Assembly (NCBI RefSeq): GCF_017302985.1
Contig: NZ_JAFIMU010000003.1
Location: forward strand, 1 to 64,000
Length of the DNA: 64,000 nucleotides
Direction: 5' to 3'
Origin: Corallococcus macrosporus
Lineage (GTDB): Bacteria > Myxococcota > Myxococcia > Myxococcales > Myxococcaceae
Notes under the pieces: generated by a model
Told to the model about the DNA's origin: nothing
What the model saw: only the letters and a program-made list of their open reading frames with translations
Database searches by the model: none
Part shown: in pieces, positions 25,013 through 33,583 of the stretch
How positions within the stretch are numbered: the first letter of the stretch is position 1
Layout of the letters: every line of letters begins with the position of its first letter
Translations under genes and position numbers: made by a program

Positions 25013-26460
25013 GCCTGGCCGTGGGCCGGGGGCCCGGCGGGGATGAACTCGCCGTGGAAGGTGGGCGGCAGGGCGTGCTCGAAGTGGCAGCGCGCCACGG
25101 GCCCCGCGTCCAGCCGCTCCGCGTCCAGGACGGCCACGTGGGTGGTGTCCGTCTTCGCGTCGAAGACCTGGGTGAGGATCCATCCGTCGTCCTCGGCGCG
25201 GGAGCCGGGGCGGGGCACGAAGACGGGCTCGGAGGGGAACTGGTCCGCCTCCAGCGCGGCCCGCGTCACGCGGCCGGTGCCCAGGTCCAGCCGCACCACC
25301 GAGTCATAGAGGCCGCGCCGGGCCTCGCGGGTGGCGTGCGCGCCCAGGTAGACCGTCTGGTAGGGCCGGCACTCCACGCTGGGGGCGACGCGGGGGAACT
25401 CGCAGCTCAGGTCCAGCAGGGGCTCGCTGCGGAACGTCCGGGCCTTCAGGTCGATGACCGCGCGGTGGAGCATGCCGTCGGCGTCGGCGGACGGCGTGCC
25501 GCGCACCAGCTCTCCCAGCCACTGGTTGGAGGCGAAGTCCGGATAGCGCACGTAGTCCACCACCAGCGTGTCGCCGTCCTCGTACGCGTTGGAGAAATGC
25601 CAGTTGAAGAAGGAGTCGGCGGGGATGCGGATGGGGTGGGCCACGTCGTCGATGGGCACCACCAGCACCTCCGCCGCCGCGCCCGGCCGGAAGTGGACGT
25701 TGTGCGCGAACGCGCCGATGCGCAGCAGCATCTTCAGGACGTCGATGCGCATCGCCGGCAGGAAGAAGACAAGGTAGCGGTCCGTGACCATGTAGTCGTG
25801 GACCATGGTCGCGCCGGGCAGCGGCACGGACCCCAGGTGCCGCGCCTTGCCGCCGTCCGGCAGCGCGTACAGCTCCAGCGTGTTCACCCGGCCGTGGTGC
25901 TGCGCGAAGTTGTACGTCGTGCGCCGCGAGTGGATCCGGTGGGGGTGCGCGGAGAACGACTTCAGCACGGCGCCCTCCAGGTCCGACTCACCCAGGGTGG
26001 ACAGGTCCTCCGGGGACAGCTCCACGGGGAGGTTCGGCTCGTGCAGCGCGTACAGCCGGCCGTTCCAGGACATCACCGCCGTGTTCGCGTTGTTCTTCTG
26101 GGGATTGAGCAGCTTGTTGCGCAGCGGCGTGGGCATGGCGTAGCTGCCGTAGAGCTGCCGGCCCGCCTTCCGCTCCGTGACCATGGTGCGCGAGTCCACG
26201 AGCCGGGCCGCGCCCTGGACGCCGTCCGGCCCGAAGCGCACGCCCATCACGCCCCCGTCACCGTCGAACCAGTGCTGGAGCGGCACCCCGTGCACGTCCA
26301 CCGTCCACGCGCCCGCGCGGAACAGCGTCCCGCGCAGCCCCTCGGGAAGCCGTCCCTCCACCCGCAGGGGCTGGAAGGCGTGCTGCCGGGAGATGTTGCG
26401 GAAGGCCCGCTTCCAGGCGGGGAGGGCAGGGGTGGCGGGCTGCGGCGTCGCGGTCGTCAT
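25009..26460 (-). CDS. Carotenoid cleavage oxygenase (RPE65 family)
   Basis: A 483-residue protein of the carotenoid/retinoid/stilbene oxygenase family. The four iron-binding histidines fall in typical contexts: AHPHR, ATMVHDYMVT, FFNWHFSNAY and the C-terminal TFHGEFIP. Other family text is FRAGAWTVDVHG, HWFDGDGGV and SEPVFVPRPG. These non-haem iron enzymes split a double bond of carotenoids, apocarotenals or phenylpropanoids with oxygen. The substrate cannot be told here. It is encoded 28 bases downstream of a small four-helix membrane protein, so the two are likely cotranscribed. Confidence 0.9.
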   Translation of the reverse strand: MTTATPQPATPALPAWKRAFRNISRQHAFQPLRVEGRLPEGLRGTLFRAGAWTVDVHGVPLQHWFDGDGGVMGVRFGPDGVQGAARLVDSRTMVTERKAGRQLYGSYAMPTPLRNKLLNPQKNNANTAVMSWNGRLYALHEPNLPVELSPEDLSTLGESDLEGAVLKSFSAHPHRIHSRRTTYNFAQHHGRVNTLELYALPDGGKARHLGSVPLPGATMVHDYMVTDRYLVFFLPAMRIDVLKMLLRIGAFAHNVHFRPGAAAEVLVVPIDDVAHPIRIPADSFFNWHFSNAYEDGDTLVVDYVRYPDFASNQWLGELVRGTPSADADGMLHRAVIDLKARTFRSEPLLDLSCEFPRVAPSVECRPYQTVYLGAHATREARRGLYDSVVRLDLGTGRVTRAALEADQFPSEPVFVPRPGSRAEDDGWILTQVFDAKTDTTHVAVLDAERLDAGPVARCHFEHALPPTFHGEFIPAGPPAHGQA

Positions 26461-26488
26461 GACGGGTCCAGGAGGTGGAGATGGAGGA

Positions 26489-26944
26489 TCAGGGCGTGGG
26501 CTGGGCGAGCACGGCCTGCTGCCCGCGCGCCTCGGCCTCGTCGCGGCGCAGCCCCATGAGCGTCCACATGGCGCCGCTGAAGTCGATGCAGCCGAAGAAC
26601 GTGACGATGGGCTCGCACAGGCCCATGGCCGTACAGACGATGAGCACCCCCACGATGAAGGTGCGCCCCATCACCGCCCAGACGAAGAACTGGCGCATGT
26701 CCAGGATGGCCGCCTGATGGGACATGAAGGACATGGACACCAGCAGCGCGCCCGCGAGGCGCATGAAGAACAGGTTGCCGTCCGCGGCCCCGGGCGCGAT
26801 GCCCATCACCTTGAGGAACAGCCCCGGCGCCAGCAGCAGCGTGAAGGCGAGCGGGATCGTGTAGTAGACCCAGAGGTACATCGAGCGTCCCGCGTGGCTC
26901 AGCGTGGACAGCTTGGGGAACACCTTCGGCGCGAAGAGCATCAT
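26489..26944 (-). CDS. Four-helix membrane protein, cotranscribed with carotenoid oxygenase
   Basis: A 151-residue protein beginning MMLFAPKVFPKLSTLSHAGR. GGAG lies a few bases upstream of the first ATG (26944). Four hydrophobic segments are visible (YYTIPLAFTLLLAPGLFL, MRLAGALLVSMSFMS, FFVWAVMGRTFIVGVLIV, LCEPIVTFFGCIDFSGAMW). The layout resembles small DoxX/DUF4267-like membrane proteins, but I cannot assign a family. It lies first in an apparent two-gene operon with the carotenoid oxygenase. It might handle a lipophilic substrate or redox partner. The C-terminus is charged and cytoplasmic. Confidence 0.72.
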   Translation of the reverse strand: MMLFAPKVFPKLSTLSHAGRSMYLWVYYTIPLAFTLLLAPGLFLKVMGIAPGAADGNLFFMRLAGALLVSMSFMSHQAAILDMRQFFVWAVMGRTFIVGVLIVCTAMGLCEPIVTFFGCIDFSGAMWTLMGLRRDEAEARGQQAVLAQPTP

Positions 26945-27159
26945 GGAGACTCCGGGGGGCAGGCTTGGGGGCGGTGGCGGGATCGTAGTGGAAATCCCAG
27001 GCTCGGCGCACGGGGGGGCCCCTGGGGCCGGGCCGTTCGCGGTGGCCGTTAGGCGCCGGCCCGGGTCTTCCGGGCTGTCACGCCACGCCGTGGCGCCCAT
27101 GGAGGCCGGAGCCCGCCGAAGGCAGGGCGGCGACGGTCGGCCGGGAAGGGACCAACCGG

Positions 27160-28779
27160 ATGAACGCGAACCGCTGGCTGTTGCTGGGTGCCCTGGGGCT
27201 GTCCCTGGGAGTCGTGGCGTGTAGCAGTGGAGACATCGGCACGCCGCCGGACAACAAACCACCGGTCCCCGGGGACGCCGGGACGGACGCGGGACAGCCC
27301 GTTCCCGACGGCGGACAGTCCCTCCCGGACGGGGGACAGCCGCTCCCCGACGGAGGGTCGGGCTCCCAGTGCGGCGCCGCGGGTGAGGCCTGTACCAGCG
27401 GGCTCGAGTGCTGCACGAACAGCTGTCTGGACGGCAAGTGCTCCACGCTGCAGTGTCTGGACGTGGGCGGCGCGTGCGCCAGCGCGGAGGCGTGCTGCAC
27501 GAAGCTCTGCGGCGCGGACGGCAAGTGCGCGGCGCTGCCCTCCAGCAGCACCAGCAGCTGCAAGGTCCCGGGCCAGGCCTGCACCGGCGCGGGGGACTGC
27601 TGCTCCAGCAACTGCCAGGGCGGGGTCTGCAAGCCGGCGTACTCGTGCCAGGCCAACGACGACCTGTGCATGAAGGGCGCGGATTGCTGCGGCGGGGTGT
27701 GCTCGCAGGAGAACACGGGCACTCCGGGCCGCTGCGTGGCGGTGAGCGGTGGCGGCGCGGGCGGCTGCCTCCAGGACGGCAACCCGTGCTCGGGCTCCAG
27801 CAACTGCTGTTCGCGCACGTGCGTGGACCTGGGCTTTGGGACGACGGTGTGCCAGCCGGTGGGCGGCTGCCGCCCCACGGGCAACTACTGCACCAGCGAC
27901 GGCGTGTGCTGCGGCGGGGAGAAGCTGTCCAACGCGGTGGACTGCCGCGAGAGCCGCTGTGACAAGCCCAATGGCTGCAACCCGGTGGGCAACATCTGCG
28001 GCAGCGGCCAGCTGCCCGACGGCGGCATCATCGACGTGAACGCCCGCGAGGCCTGCTGCGACGGCCAGAAGGCCGTGTGCAAGGTGGACTCCGCCGGCGT
28101 GCCGCGCTGCTTCGGCGGCTGCCCCAACAACAACTGCCCCGCGGAGTGCCCCACGGGCTACACCGGCGAGGCGCCGTGCTGCATCGCGCAGGAGCAGCAG
28201 TGCCAGTTCTCCGACCAGTGCTGCGGCGGCGCGCGCTGCCTGCCCGGCGCCGATGGCGGCCTGACCTGCCAGAAGGCGACGTGCGATGCGGTGGGCACGA
28301 CCTGTGACCCGCAGGACTCCAAGTGCTGCGCTGGAACGACCTGTTCCCTCGTCTCCGAGTTCGCCTACGCCTGCCTCGCCAAGGGCGTGCCGGGTGGCGG
28401 CACCGACGGCGGCACCGGCACCCAGGACGGCGGCACGGGCGGGACGGACGCGGGCACGTGCGCCGCGAACGGGAAGGCCTGTGGCTCGGGTTCCGCCTGC
28501 TGCTCCGGCATCTGCACCAACGGCACCTGCGCGGCCCCCAGCGCCTGTCAGCCCCAGGGCCAGGCCTGCACCTCGCCCGCGGACTGCTGCGTCGGGCTGG
28601 GCTGCACCATCCCGGGGGGAAGCATCGTCGGCACCTGCCAGCCGGGCTCCACCTGCTCGGCCGCGGGTCAGGCGTGCTCGCCCACCAGCCCGTGCTGCAC
28701 GCGGCTCAGCTGCGAGACGGCCGCCGGCGAAGCCTGCACCGGGACGACGCCCTGCACCTGCAACGGCACCATCGGCTGA
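27160..28779 (+). CDS. Cysteine-rich surface lipoprotein with CC repeats
   Basis: A 539-residue protein with the lipoprotein signal MNANRWLLLGALGLSLGVVA-C. A Pro-Asp-Gly-Gly-rich linker follows, then about ten imperfect ~40-residue modules of the form C-xG-x-AC-x5-CC-x4-C-x2-G-x-C. Examples are GAAGEACTSGLECC, LDVGGACASAEACC, AACGSG-type text and NGKACGSGSACCSGIC. A second Asp-Gly-Gly linker (GGTDGGTGTQDGG) divides the modules. The pattern resembles the disulfide-knot repeats of myxobacterial and animal secreted proteins. It is likely surface-exposed, perhaps adhesive or protective. It is followed after 11 bases by another lipoprotein gene in the same operon. Confidence 0.82.
   Translation: MNANRWLLLGALGLSLGVVACSSGDIGTPPDNKPPVPGDAGTDAGQPVPDGGQSLPDGGQPLPDGGSGSQCGAAGEACTSGLECCTNSCLDGKCSTLQCLDVGGACASAEACCTKLCGADGKCAALPSSSTSSCKVPGQACTGAGDCCSSNCQGGVCKPAYSCQANDDLCMKGADCCGGVCSQENTGTPGRCVAVSGGGAGGCLQDGNPCSGSSNCCSRTCVDLGFGTTVCQPVGGCRPTGNYCTSDGVCCGGEKLSNAVDCRESRCDKPNGCNPVGNICGSGQLPDGGIIDVNAREACCDGQKAVCKVDSAGVPRCFGGCPNNNCPAECPTGYTGEAPCCIAQEQQCQFSDQCCGGARCLPGADGGLTCQKATCDAVGTTCDPQDSKCCAGTTCSLVSEFAYACLAKGVPGGGTDGGTGTQDGGTGGTDAGTCAANGKACGSGSACCSGICTNGTCAAPSACQPQGQACTSPADCCVGLGCTIPGGSIVGTCQPGSTCSAAGQACSPTSPCCTRLSCETAAGEACTGTTPCTCNGTIG
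27294..27360 (+). repeat. Imperfect tandem repeat coding for Pro-Asp-Gly-Gly-Gln linker
   Basis: Three or four diverged copies of a roughly 24-base unit encode successive GQPVPDG, GQSLPDG and GQPLPDG segments in the N-terminal linker of the cysteine-rich lipoprotein. Such units can expand or contract by slippage and change linker length. Confidence 0.65.
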
Positions 28780-28790
28780 CAGGAGAAATC

Positions 28791-29417
28791 ATGCTCACCT
28801 CCCTTCCTCGTACCCTGACCGCTGTCGCGTGTTCCTTCTTCCTGTCCCTGGGCCTCACGGCTTGCGGTGATGACGACATCAGCTCCGACGAGCAGGCCCG
28901 CCGCGCGTACCTCGGGCTCGACACGTCCGTGAGCAAGGCGCTGCAGCTGGGCTTCGCGGGCTTCAACGCCGCGTCCAGCGCGAACATCCCGCCCCAGTCC
29001 ACGACGGGCACCGCCTCCGGGACGCTGCTCGTCACCGGGCAGGTGGATCAGGGCAGCTCGGCCAACAAGGGCATGCGCCTGCGCATCGGCATGACCGGGT
29101 ACTCCGACGGAGAGATTGCCGTGGGCGAGGACGAGGATCCGGTGACCCTCACCTACGACACGGGCACCGACACGGCGGCGCAGCCGGAGCTCACCCTCCA
29201 GCTGCGCGACATCCCGGGCGGCACCTTCACCGGGACGCTCAAGGGGCCCTTCCAGATGGCCGGGGACCTGGAGGGCAGCGTCACCCTGGACCTCGCCCTC
29301 TCGGGTGAAATCGAGGACGACGGCACCGGTCAGGTCCGCCGCACGCCGGGCAGCACGCGCGTGACGGGCACCGCCACGTCCGGCGACGGCGTCTACACCG
29401 TCGACGTCACGCGGTAG
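28791..29417 (+). CDS. Lipoprotein of unknown function
   Basis: A 208-residue protein whose signal (MLTSLPRTLTAVACSFFLSL, then GLTAC) ends in a lipobox. The mature part is acidic and beta-rich (GTLLVTGQVDQG, MRLRIGMTGYSDGEIAV, LTLQLRDIPGGTFTGTLKGP, DLEGSVTLDLALSGEI) and ends RVTGTATSGDGVYTVDVTR. It resembles a single lipocalin- or barrel-like sensor or storage domain, but I cannot name a family. AGGAGA lies four bases before the ATG. It probably forms an operon with the cysteine-rich lipoprotein 11 bases upstream. Confidence 0.75.
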   Translation: MLTSLPRTLTAVACSFFLSLGLTACGDDDISSDEQARRAYLGLDTSVSKALQLGFAGFNAASSANIPPQSTTGTASGTLLVTGQVDQGSSANKGMRLRIGMTGYSDGEIAVGEDEDPVTLTYDTGTDTAAQPELTLQLRDIPGGTFTGTLKGPFQMAGDLEGSVTLDLALSGEIEDDGTGQVRRTPGSTRVTGTATSGDGVYTVDVTR

Positions 29418-29438
29418 TGGAAGGCCAGGGGCTCACCG

Positions 29439-30314
29439 CTACGCCGCGCGGGAGAGCCCCCGCCGCTCCATGAAGGCCCGCAGCTCGGGCCAACGGGCGG
29501 AGAGGAACTCGAGGTCGCCGGGGCGCAGGGGCTGGAGGGACGCCAGCGCGGCGTCGATGGCGGACGCGTGGCCCACCGGGTCCAGGGCATCCAGGGCGAA
29601 GGCCCTGAGCAGCTTGAGCCTGCGAGCGTCCCGCCCCACCAGCGCATCCGCCTCGCCCGCCCGTGCATCCAGCTCCGTCACGGCGGCGGCGGGGTTGCCT
29701 TCGCGGCAGAGGAGCGCGACCTCCGGCAGCAGCGCATACATGGGGGGCAGGGTGCCGTTGCGCTTGCGTCCCTCCTCCAGCCACGCGTGCGCGGAGGCCA
29801 GCTCTCCCTGCGCGAGGTGCGCCGTGGCGATGAGGCTGGGCATCCACCGGTGGATCGCCGGGACGGAGGCCCTCAGCTTGCCGGAGCGCTCCGCCGAGCC
29901 GAAGAGCTCCAGCGCGCGTCCGGTGTCTCCGAGCGACATCTGGCACTGCCCCATCATGGCGACGGAGATGGCGCGCTGGGCGCCCTGGGTGGCGCGGCGG
30001 GCGGCCTCCTCGAAGTGGTGGGAGGCCTGCTGTTCGTCCCCCGCGCTGAAGAAGGCCACGCCCTGGTGGTAGGCCCGTCCCCAGCGGCGGATCCGCCAGT
30101 AGAAGAAGGCGAACAGCCCCAGGAAGACCGTGACGAGGAGCGGGATGTGGAACCGCGGCCCCCAGGCCTCCCCCGCCGCACGGCCGCCACGGCTGAAGTG
30201 GTTGTAGGAGACGAGGAAGACGCCCACCCAGACCGCCCAGGCAACAAGCCGTTGCGCCGAGAGGAATGGGAAGGGCTTGAGGTGTGACTCTTTCGGCAGG
30301 GGAAGTTCGTTCAC
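29439..30314 (-). CDS. Membrane protein with TPR-like repeats
   Basis: A 291-residue protein beginning with GTG (VNELPLPKESHLKPF). Two membrane helices near residues 20-45 and 60-80 (WAVWVGVFLVSYNHFSRGG, PLLVTVFLGLFAFFYW) anchor a soluble part of helix-turn-helix TPR-like units. Examples are YHQGVAFFSAGDEQQASHHF, ISVAMMGQCQMSLGDTGRA and LIATAHLAQGELASAHAWL. TPRs mediate protein-protein contact; the partner is unknown. Extending the frame to 30488 gives an implausible Arg-rich N-terminus. It converges on the lipoprotein gene and is divergent from the hydroxyacyl-CoA dehydrogenase gene. Confidence 0.68.
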   Translation of the reverse strand: MNELPLPKESHLKPFPFLSAQRLVAWAVWVGVFLVSYNHFSRGGRAAGEAWGPRFHIPLLVTVFLGLFAFFYWRIRRWGRAYHQGVAFFSAGDEQQASHHFEEAARRATQGAQRAISVAMMGQCQMSLGDTGRALELFGSAERSGKLRASVPAIHRWMPSLIATAHLAQGELASAHAWLEEGRKRNGTLPPMYALLPEVALLCREGNPAAAVTELDARAGEADALVGRDARRLKLLRAFALDALDPVGHASAIDAALASLQPLRPGDLEFLSARWPELRAFMERRGLSRAA

Positions 30315-30421
30315 GGAACCCGCGAGGTTACCAGCTCGCGTCACTTGAGCCGACGGACGACGCGATGCGGTGGAGGGAAGGGATTGCTTCCGCCACGCGG
30401 GCGCGGCGAGGCTGCGCCGCC

Positions 30422-31390
30422 ATGACGACCAGACGGTTGATGCGGGTGGGCGTGGTGGGTGGTGGAGCCATGGGGTGCGGCATCGCACTCGAGCTCGCCA
30501 TCGCTGGCAGGCGGGTGGTGCTCCACAACACGCGCCCGGACAGCAGCGAGCGCGCGAGGGTGAAGCTGGAGCGCGACGCGGCCCTGATGGTGGAGACGGG
30601 CCTGCTGGCCCCCGCGCAACGGGAGGCGGCGCTCGGGCGCATCCGGCGCACCACGGTGCTCGCGGAGGCCGCCGTGGACCAGGACCTGGTCATCGAGTCC
30701 GTGCCCGAGGACCTCGCGCTCAAGCAGGAGGTCTTCCGTCAACTGGACGGGCTCGCGGCACCGGACACCGTGCTCGCGTCCAACACCACCGCGTTGAGCG
30801 TGACGGCGCTGGCCCGGGACTGCACCCGGCCCGAGCGCGTCCTCAGCGCGCACTACTACCTGCCCGCGCACCTGGTCCCCCTGGTGGACGTCATCCCCGG
30901 GGAGCGCACCGCCCCGGAGGTCGTGGAGGCCGTGCGGCGGCTGCTCGAGGAGATTGGCAAGACACCGGTGGTGTACGCGAAGGACGTGCCGGGCGCGTCG
31001 GTGGGCCCCCGGCTGTTGCAGGCGCTCATCGGCGAGGGCATCCGGCTGGTGCAGGAGGGCGTCGCCACGCCGGAGATGGTGGACCGCGTGCTCACCCAGG
31101 GCATCGGGCGGCGCCTGGGCGTGTCCGGCGTCTTCGACCGGCTGGACCTCGCGGGGTTGGACCTGGTCACCAACGTCATGCGCAACGCCGGGCGCCCGGT
31201 GCCTCCGGTGCTCGCCCAGAAGGTGGAGCAGGGGGAGCTGGGATTGAAGACGGGGAAGGGCTTCTACGCCTGGACGCCGGACACCACCGCCGCGTTCGAG
31301 GAGCGCGTCGCGCGCGGCCTCATCACCCAGCTTCGCGAGGATCGGGCCGAGGGCCGCCTCCGCGTCCCCACGGCGGAGGTCCCGGAATGA
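30422..31390 (+). CDS. 3-hydroxyacyl-CoA dehydrogenase family protein
   Basis: A 322-residue NAD-dependent enzyme. The N-terminal Rossmann motif reads VGVVGGGAMGCGIALELA. VIESVPEDLALKQEVFRQLD and LASNTTALSVTALA are classical for 3-hydroxyacyl- or 3-hydroxybutyryl-CoA dehydrogenases. The catalytic His lies in AHYYLPAHLVPLVDVIPG, where the usual N of HFFNP is replaced by L. The C-terminal helical domain ends ELGLKTGKGFYAW, also typical. It would oxidise a 3-hydroxyacyl-CoA, or reduce the ketone, in the cytoplasm. An alternative start is the ATG at 30440. Its stop overlaps the ATG of the downstream JAMM gene (ATGA), so the two are translationally coupled. Confidence 0.85.
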   Translation: MTTRRLMRVGVVGGGAMGCGIALELAIAGRRVVLHNTRPDSSERARVKLERDAALMVETGLLAPAQREAALGRIRRTTVLAEAAVDQDLVIESVPEDLALKQEVFRQLDGLAAPDTVLASNTTALSVTALARDCTRPERVLSAHYYLPAHLVPLVDVIPGERTAPEVVEAVRRLLEEIGKTPVVYAKDVPGASVGPRLLQALIGEGIRLVQEGVATPEMVDRVLTQGIGRRLGVSGVFDRLDLAGLDLVTNVMRNAGRPVPPVLAQKVEQGELGLKTGKGFYAWTPDTTAAFEERVARGLITQLREDRAEGRLRVPTAEVPE

Positions 31391-31983
31391 GCCCGCGGCA
31401 CGTGCTGCTGGATCCGGGCGTGCTGTCGGACTTCCTCGCGGACGCCCAGCGCGAATACGTGGCCTGCACCCCGGAGCTGCCGCCGCGGAGCTGGGCGGTG
31501 TTGCTGGGGCGCTTCACCGAGGACGCGATGCGGGTGGAGCGCGTCCGCTTCGCCACCAACATCCGCGAGACGGACGCGTCCGTGCTCCAGGAGTTCGACG
31601 CCGCCATCATCCCGCGCTTCGGGGCCTGTTATGCCAATGGACGGCGCGGCTACTGGTGTGAGCCCCGGGAGCTGATGCGCATCACCGCGGAGGCGGAGGC
31701 CGCGGGGCTGGAGGTGCTCGGCTCCATCCACCTGCACCCGGACTGGCACCGCATCGGCCCGCCTCACGAGCGGGGCCTGCGGGTGAGCCAGGAGCCCACG
31801 CCCATGGACAGACACCTGTTCCAGGGCTCTGGCTGGCCGCTCAACATGATCCTCTACCTGGAGCGGCGCGAGGGGCGGCTTTATCACGCGCTCGGGGCCT
31901 GGGCGCCCCCGGACGCTTCCACGCCCGACGCGGGCTGCAACGCCTTGAGCCTCCACTTCGGCATGCCGGACACCCGGGCTTGA
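31387..31983 (+). CDS. JAMM/MPN-type metalloprotein (JAB domain)
   Basis: A 198-residue protein with a JAB/MPN-like core. GSIHLHPDWH supplies the HxH metal ligands, EPTPMDRHLFQGSGWPL supplies the distal T/S-x2-D, and MILYLERR is the closing strand. JAMM enzymes are zinc isopeptidases that cut at a C-terminal Gly of ubiquitin-like or sulfur-carrier proteins. Some bacterial members act in siderophore or thioacid biosynthesis. No E1, E2 or ThiS-like gene is nearby. The start overlaps the dehydrogenase stop by four bases. The long insertion between HxH and the Asp (about 26 residues) is unusual and might alter activity. Confidence 0.72.
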   Translation: MSPRHVLLDPGVLSDFLADAQREYVACTPELPPRSWAVLLGRFTEDAMRVERVRFATNIRETDASVLQEFDAAIIPRFGACYANGRRGYWCEPRELMRITAEAEAAGLEVLGSIHLHPDWHRIGPPHERGLRVSQEPTPMDRHLFQGSGWPLNMILYLERREGRLYHALGAWAPPDASTPDAGCNALSLHFGMPDTRA

Positions 31984-31992
31984 GCTCCGGCG

Positions 31993-33483
31993 TCACCGCC
32001 CGAAGGGCAGGGTGGGCGGCGGCAGCCTCAAGAGGAACGTGTCACGGCTGCCCAGGGGCGGACTGCCCGCGACCAGACCGCCCTCGGTGGAGCCCACGAG
32101 CACGGCATTGCCGCATGGATCCACGGCCAGGCCGGTGACGTGGTCATCCATGGGAGTGCCCTGCTGCCAGGTCCCCAGCAGCCGCCCGTCCGCGCTGAAG
32201 CGCAGCACGAACAGGTCGCTTCCCCCCTGATTCACGAAGCCGGGGAAGCTCCCCAGGGTGTCGCCCGCGACGAGGACGTCGCCGTTGGGCGCCAGGGACA
32301 GGGCCATGGTCCGGTCTCCGTCCCGGGTGCCCACCTGCCGCACCCATTGCACCTGTCCGGAGTCGGGCTCGAGCCGCGCGAGGAAGACGTCCGTCTCTCC
32401 CACGACGGGGACGCCGGGCTCCAGCGCCATCTGGCTGGACCCCGCCAGCAACAGCTGGTGGTCGGGCGTCAGGAGCAGTTCGTCCGCCTCGGTGCCCGTG
32501 GGCGCGATGACGCTCGTCCAGAGGACGTGGCCGTCTTCCGGATCGTGGCGCTGGACGAACGCGCCGCCCGGTCCCTCTTCGTCCGCGAAGAACCGGAAGC
32601 CGGACGTGAACAGGGACTCGCCGTCGGGCGAGAGCGCCAGTCCCGTCAGCCGGTCCGGATTGTCCACCACCTGGGAGCGCACCCGCCAGGACGGCCCCTC
32701 GGGTCCACCTGGAGCCGGGAACCGGGCGACAAAGCCATTCTCCATGTCCAGGGACACGCGGTTCTGGACGAACAGGTCGTCATGGCCGACGACCACTCCC
32801 CGGCCCCGTGCATCGACCGCCACCTTCACCGGATGCTGGGGGCGCTCGTCGCCCTGCTGCGCGGTGTGCAGCAGGTTCCCCTCGCCATCCAGCTCCAGGA
32901 GGAAGACATCGAACTGGCCGCCATTGCCGTGCCCCTCCAGGGCTCCGGTGGTGCGCCCCACCACCCGCACCGTGCCGTCCTCGCGGCCTCCGACGACGTG
33001 CTCCGCCGTATCCGTCCCCGCCGTGTCCAGGCGCTTTCGCCAGAGCACCTGTCCATCGGCCGAGTACCGGGTCACCACCGCGCGCGAGTCGCCCGAGGGC
33101 TCGATGTTGGTCGCTCCGAGCACGCCCTCCCAGTAGCCCGCCGTGTAGAGGTCGCCGGCCTTGCTGACCCAGACGGACAGCGTCTCGTCCGCTCCCGCCG
33201 TGCCTTCCTGGCGGTCTCCCCGCCAGGGCGAAGCACACGTCACCGGACCCGCGTCCTCGCTCCCACCGTCAAAGCCGCCATCCAGTCCCGCGTCCGGTGC
33301 TCCCGCGTCCGGCGCTCCCGCGTCGACCGGGCCCGCGTCCAGGGTGCCGCCATCCGTCGTGGGGTCGACCTGGCCGGACGGCGAGGAAGTGCAACCCAGC
33401 CCGAACAGCCCGAACATGACTCCCAGGGCGATTCCCAGACAGGGACTCGCGGCTGTGCTGCGGCTCGTGTCGCGTCCCTGCAC
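31993..33483 (-). CDS. SBBP-like beta-propeller lipoprotein (paralogue A)
   Basis: A 496-residue protein. The signal ends in the lipobox FGLGC, and an Asp-Ala-Gly-rich linker (APDAGAPDAGLDGGFDGG) follows. The rest consists of SBBP-like propeller blades: DLYTAGYWEGVLGATNIEPS, VVGRTTGALEGHGNGGQFDV, VFVQR-type strands and DRLTGLALSPDGESLFTSGF. The C-terminal blade (GSRDTFLLRLP) is typical. About half of the residues look identical to the paralogue at 38182-39555. It is likely anchored at the cell surface. It lies last in the minus-strand gene row, after a terminator-like hairpin, so it may have its own promoter or be read through. No clear ribosome site precedes the GTG at 33483. Confidence 0.78.
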   Translation of the reverse strand: MQGRDTSRSTAASPCLGIALGVMFGLFGLGCTSSPSGQVDPTTDGGTLDAGPVDAGAPDAGAPDAGLDGGFDGGSEDAGPVTCASPWRGDRQEGTAGADETLSVWVSKAGDLYTAGYWEGVLGATNIEPSGDSRAVVTRYSADGQVLWRKRLDTAGTDTAEHVVGGREDGTVRVVGRTTGALEGHGNGGQFDVFLLELDGEGNLLHTAQQGDERPQHPVKVAVDARGRGVVVGHDDLFVQNRVSLDMENGFVARFPAPGGPEGPSWRVRSQVVDNPDRLTGLALSPDGESLFTSGFRFFADEEGPGGAFVQRHDPEDGHVLWTSVIAPTGTEADELLLTPDHQLLLAGSSQMALEPGVPVVGETDVFLARLEPDSGQVQWVRQVGTRDGDRTMALSLAPNGDVLVAGDTLGSFPGFVNQGGSDLFVLRFSADGRLLGTWQQGTPMDDHVTGLAVDPCGNAVLVGSTEGGLVAGSPPLGSRDTFLLRLPPPTLPFGR

Positions 33484-33520
33484 GTCGCACCCCCGGCCCT
33501 CGGGGCCTTCCCCATTCCAT

Positions 33521-33558
33521 ATCAGACAAACACCCGGGACCGCCGCCGGTCCCGGGTG
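33521..33558 (-). terminator. Rho-independent-type terminator after Hint gene 1
   Basis: The 12-base arms CACCCGGGACCG (33531-33542) and CGGTCCCGGGTG (33547-33558) are perfectly complementary with a four-base CCGC loop. Read on the minus strand, the stem is followed by TTTGTCTG. It lies 26 bases beyond the stop of the last Hint gene and 48 bases upstream of the SBBP A start. Confidence 0.7.
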
Positions 33559-33583
33559 CCGCCTGTCACGACGGAAGGACGTC

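Noticed and set aside
31387-31983. A ubiquitin-like conjugation operon around the JAMM gene
   Set aside because: No E1-, E2- or ubiquitin/ThiS-like gene is present on either side.
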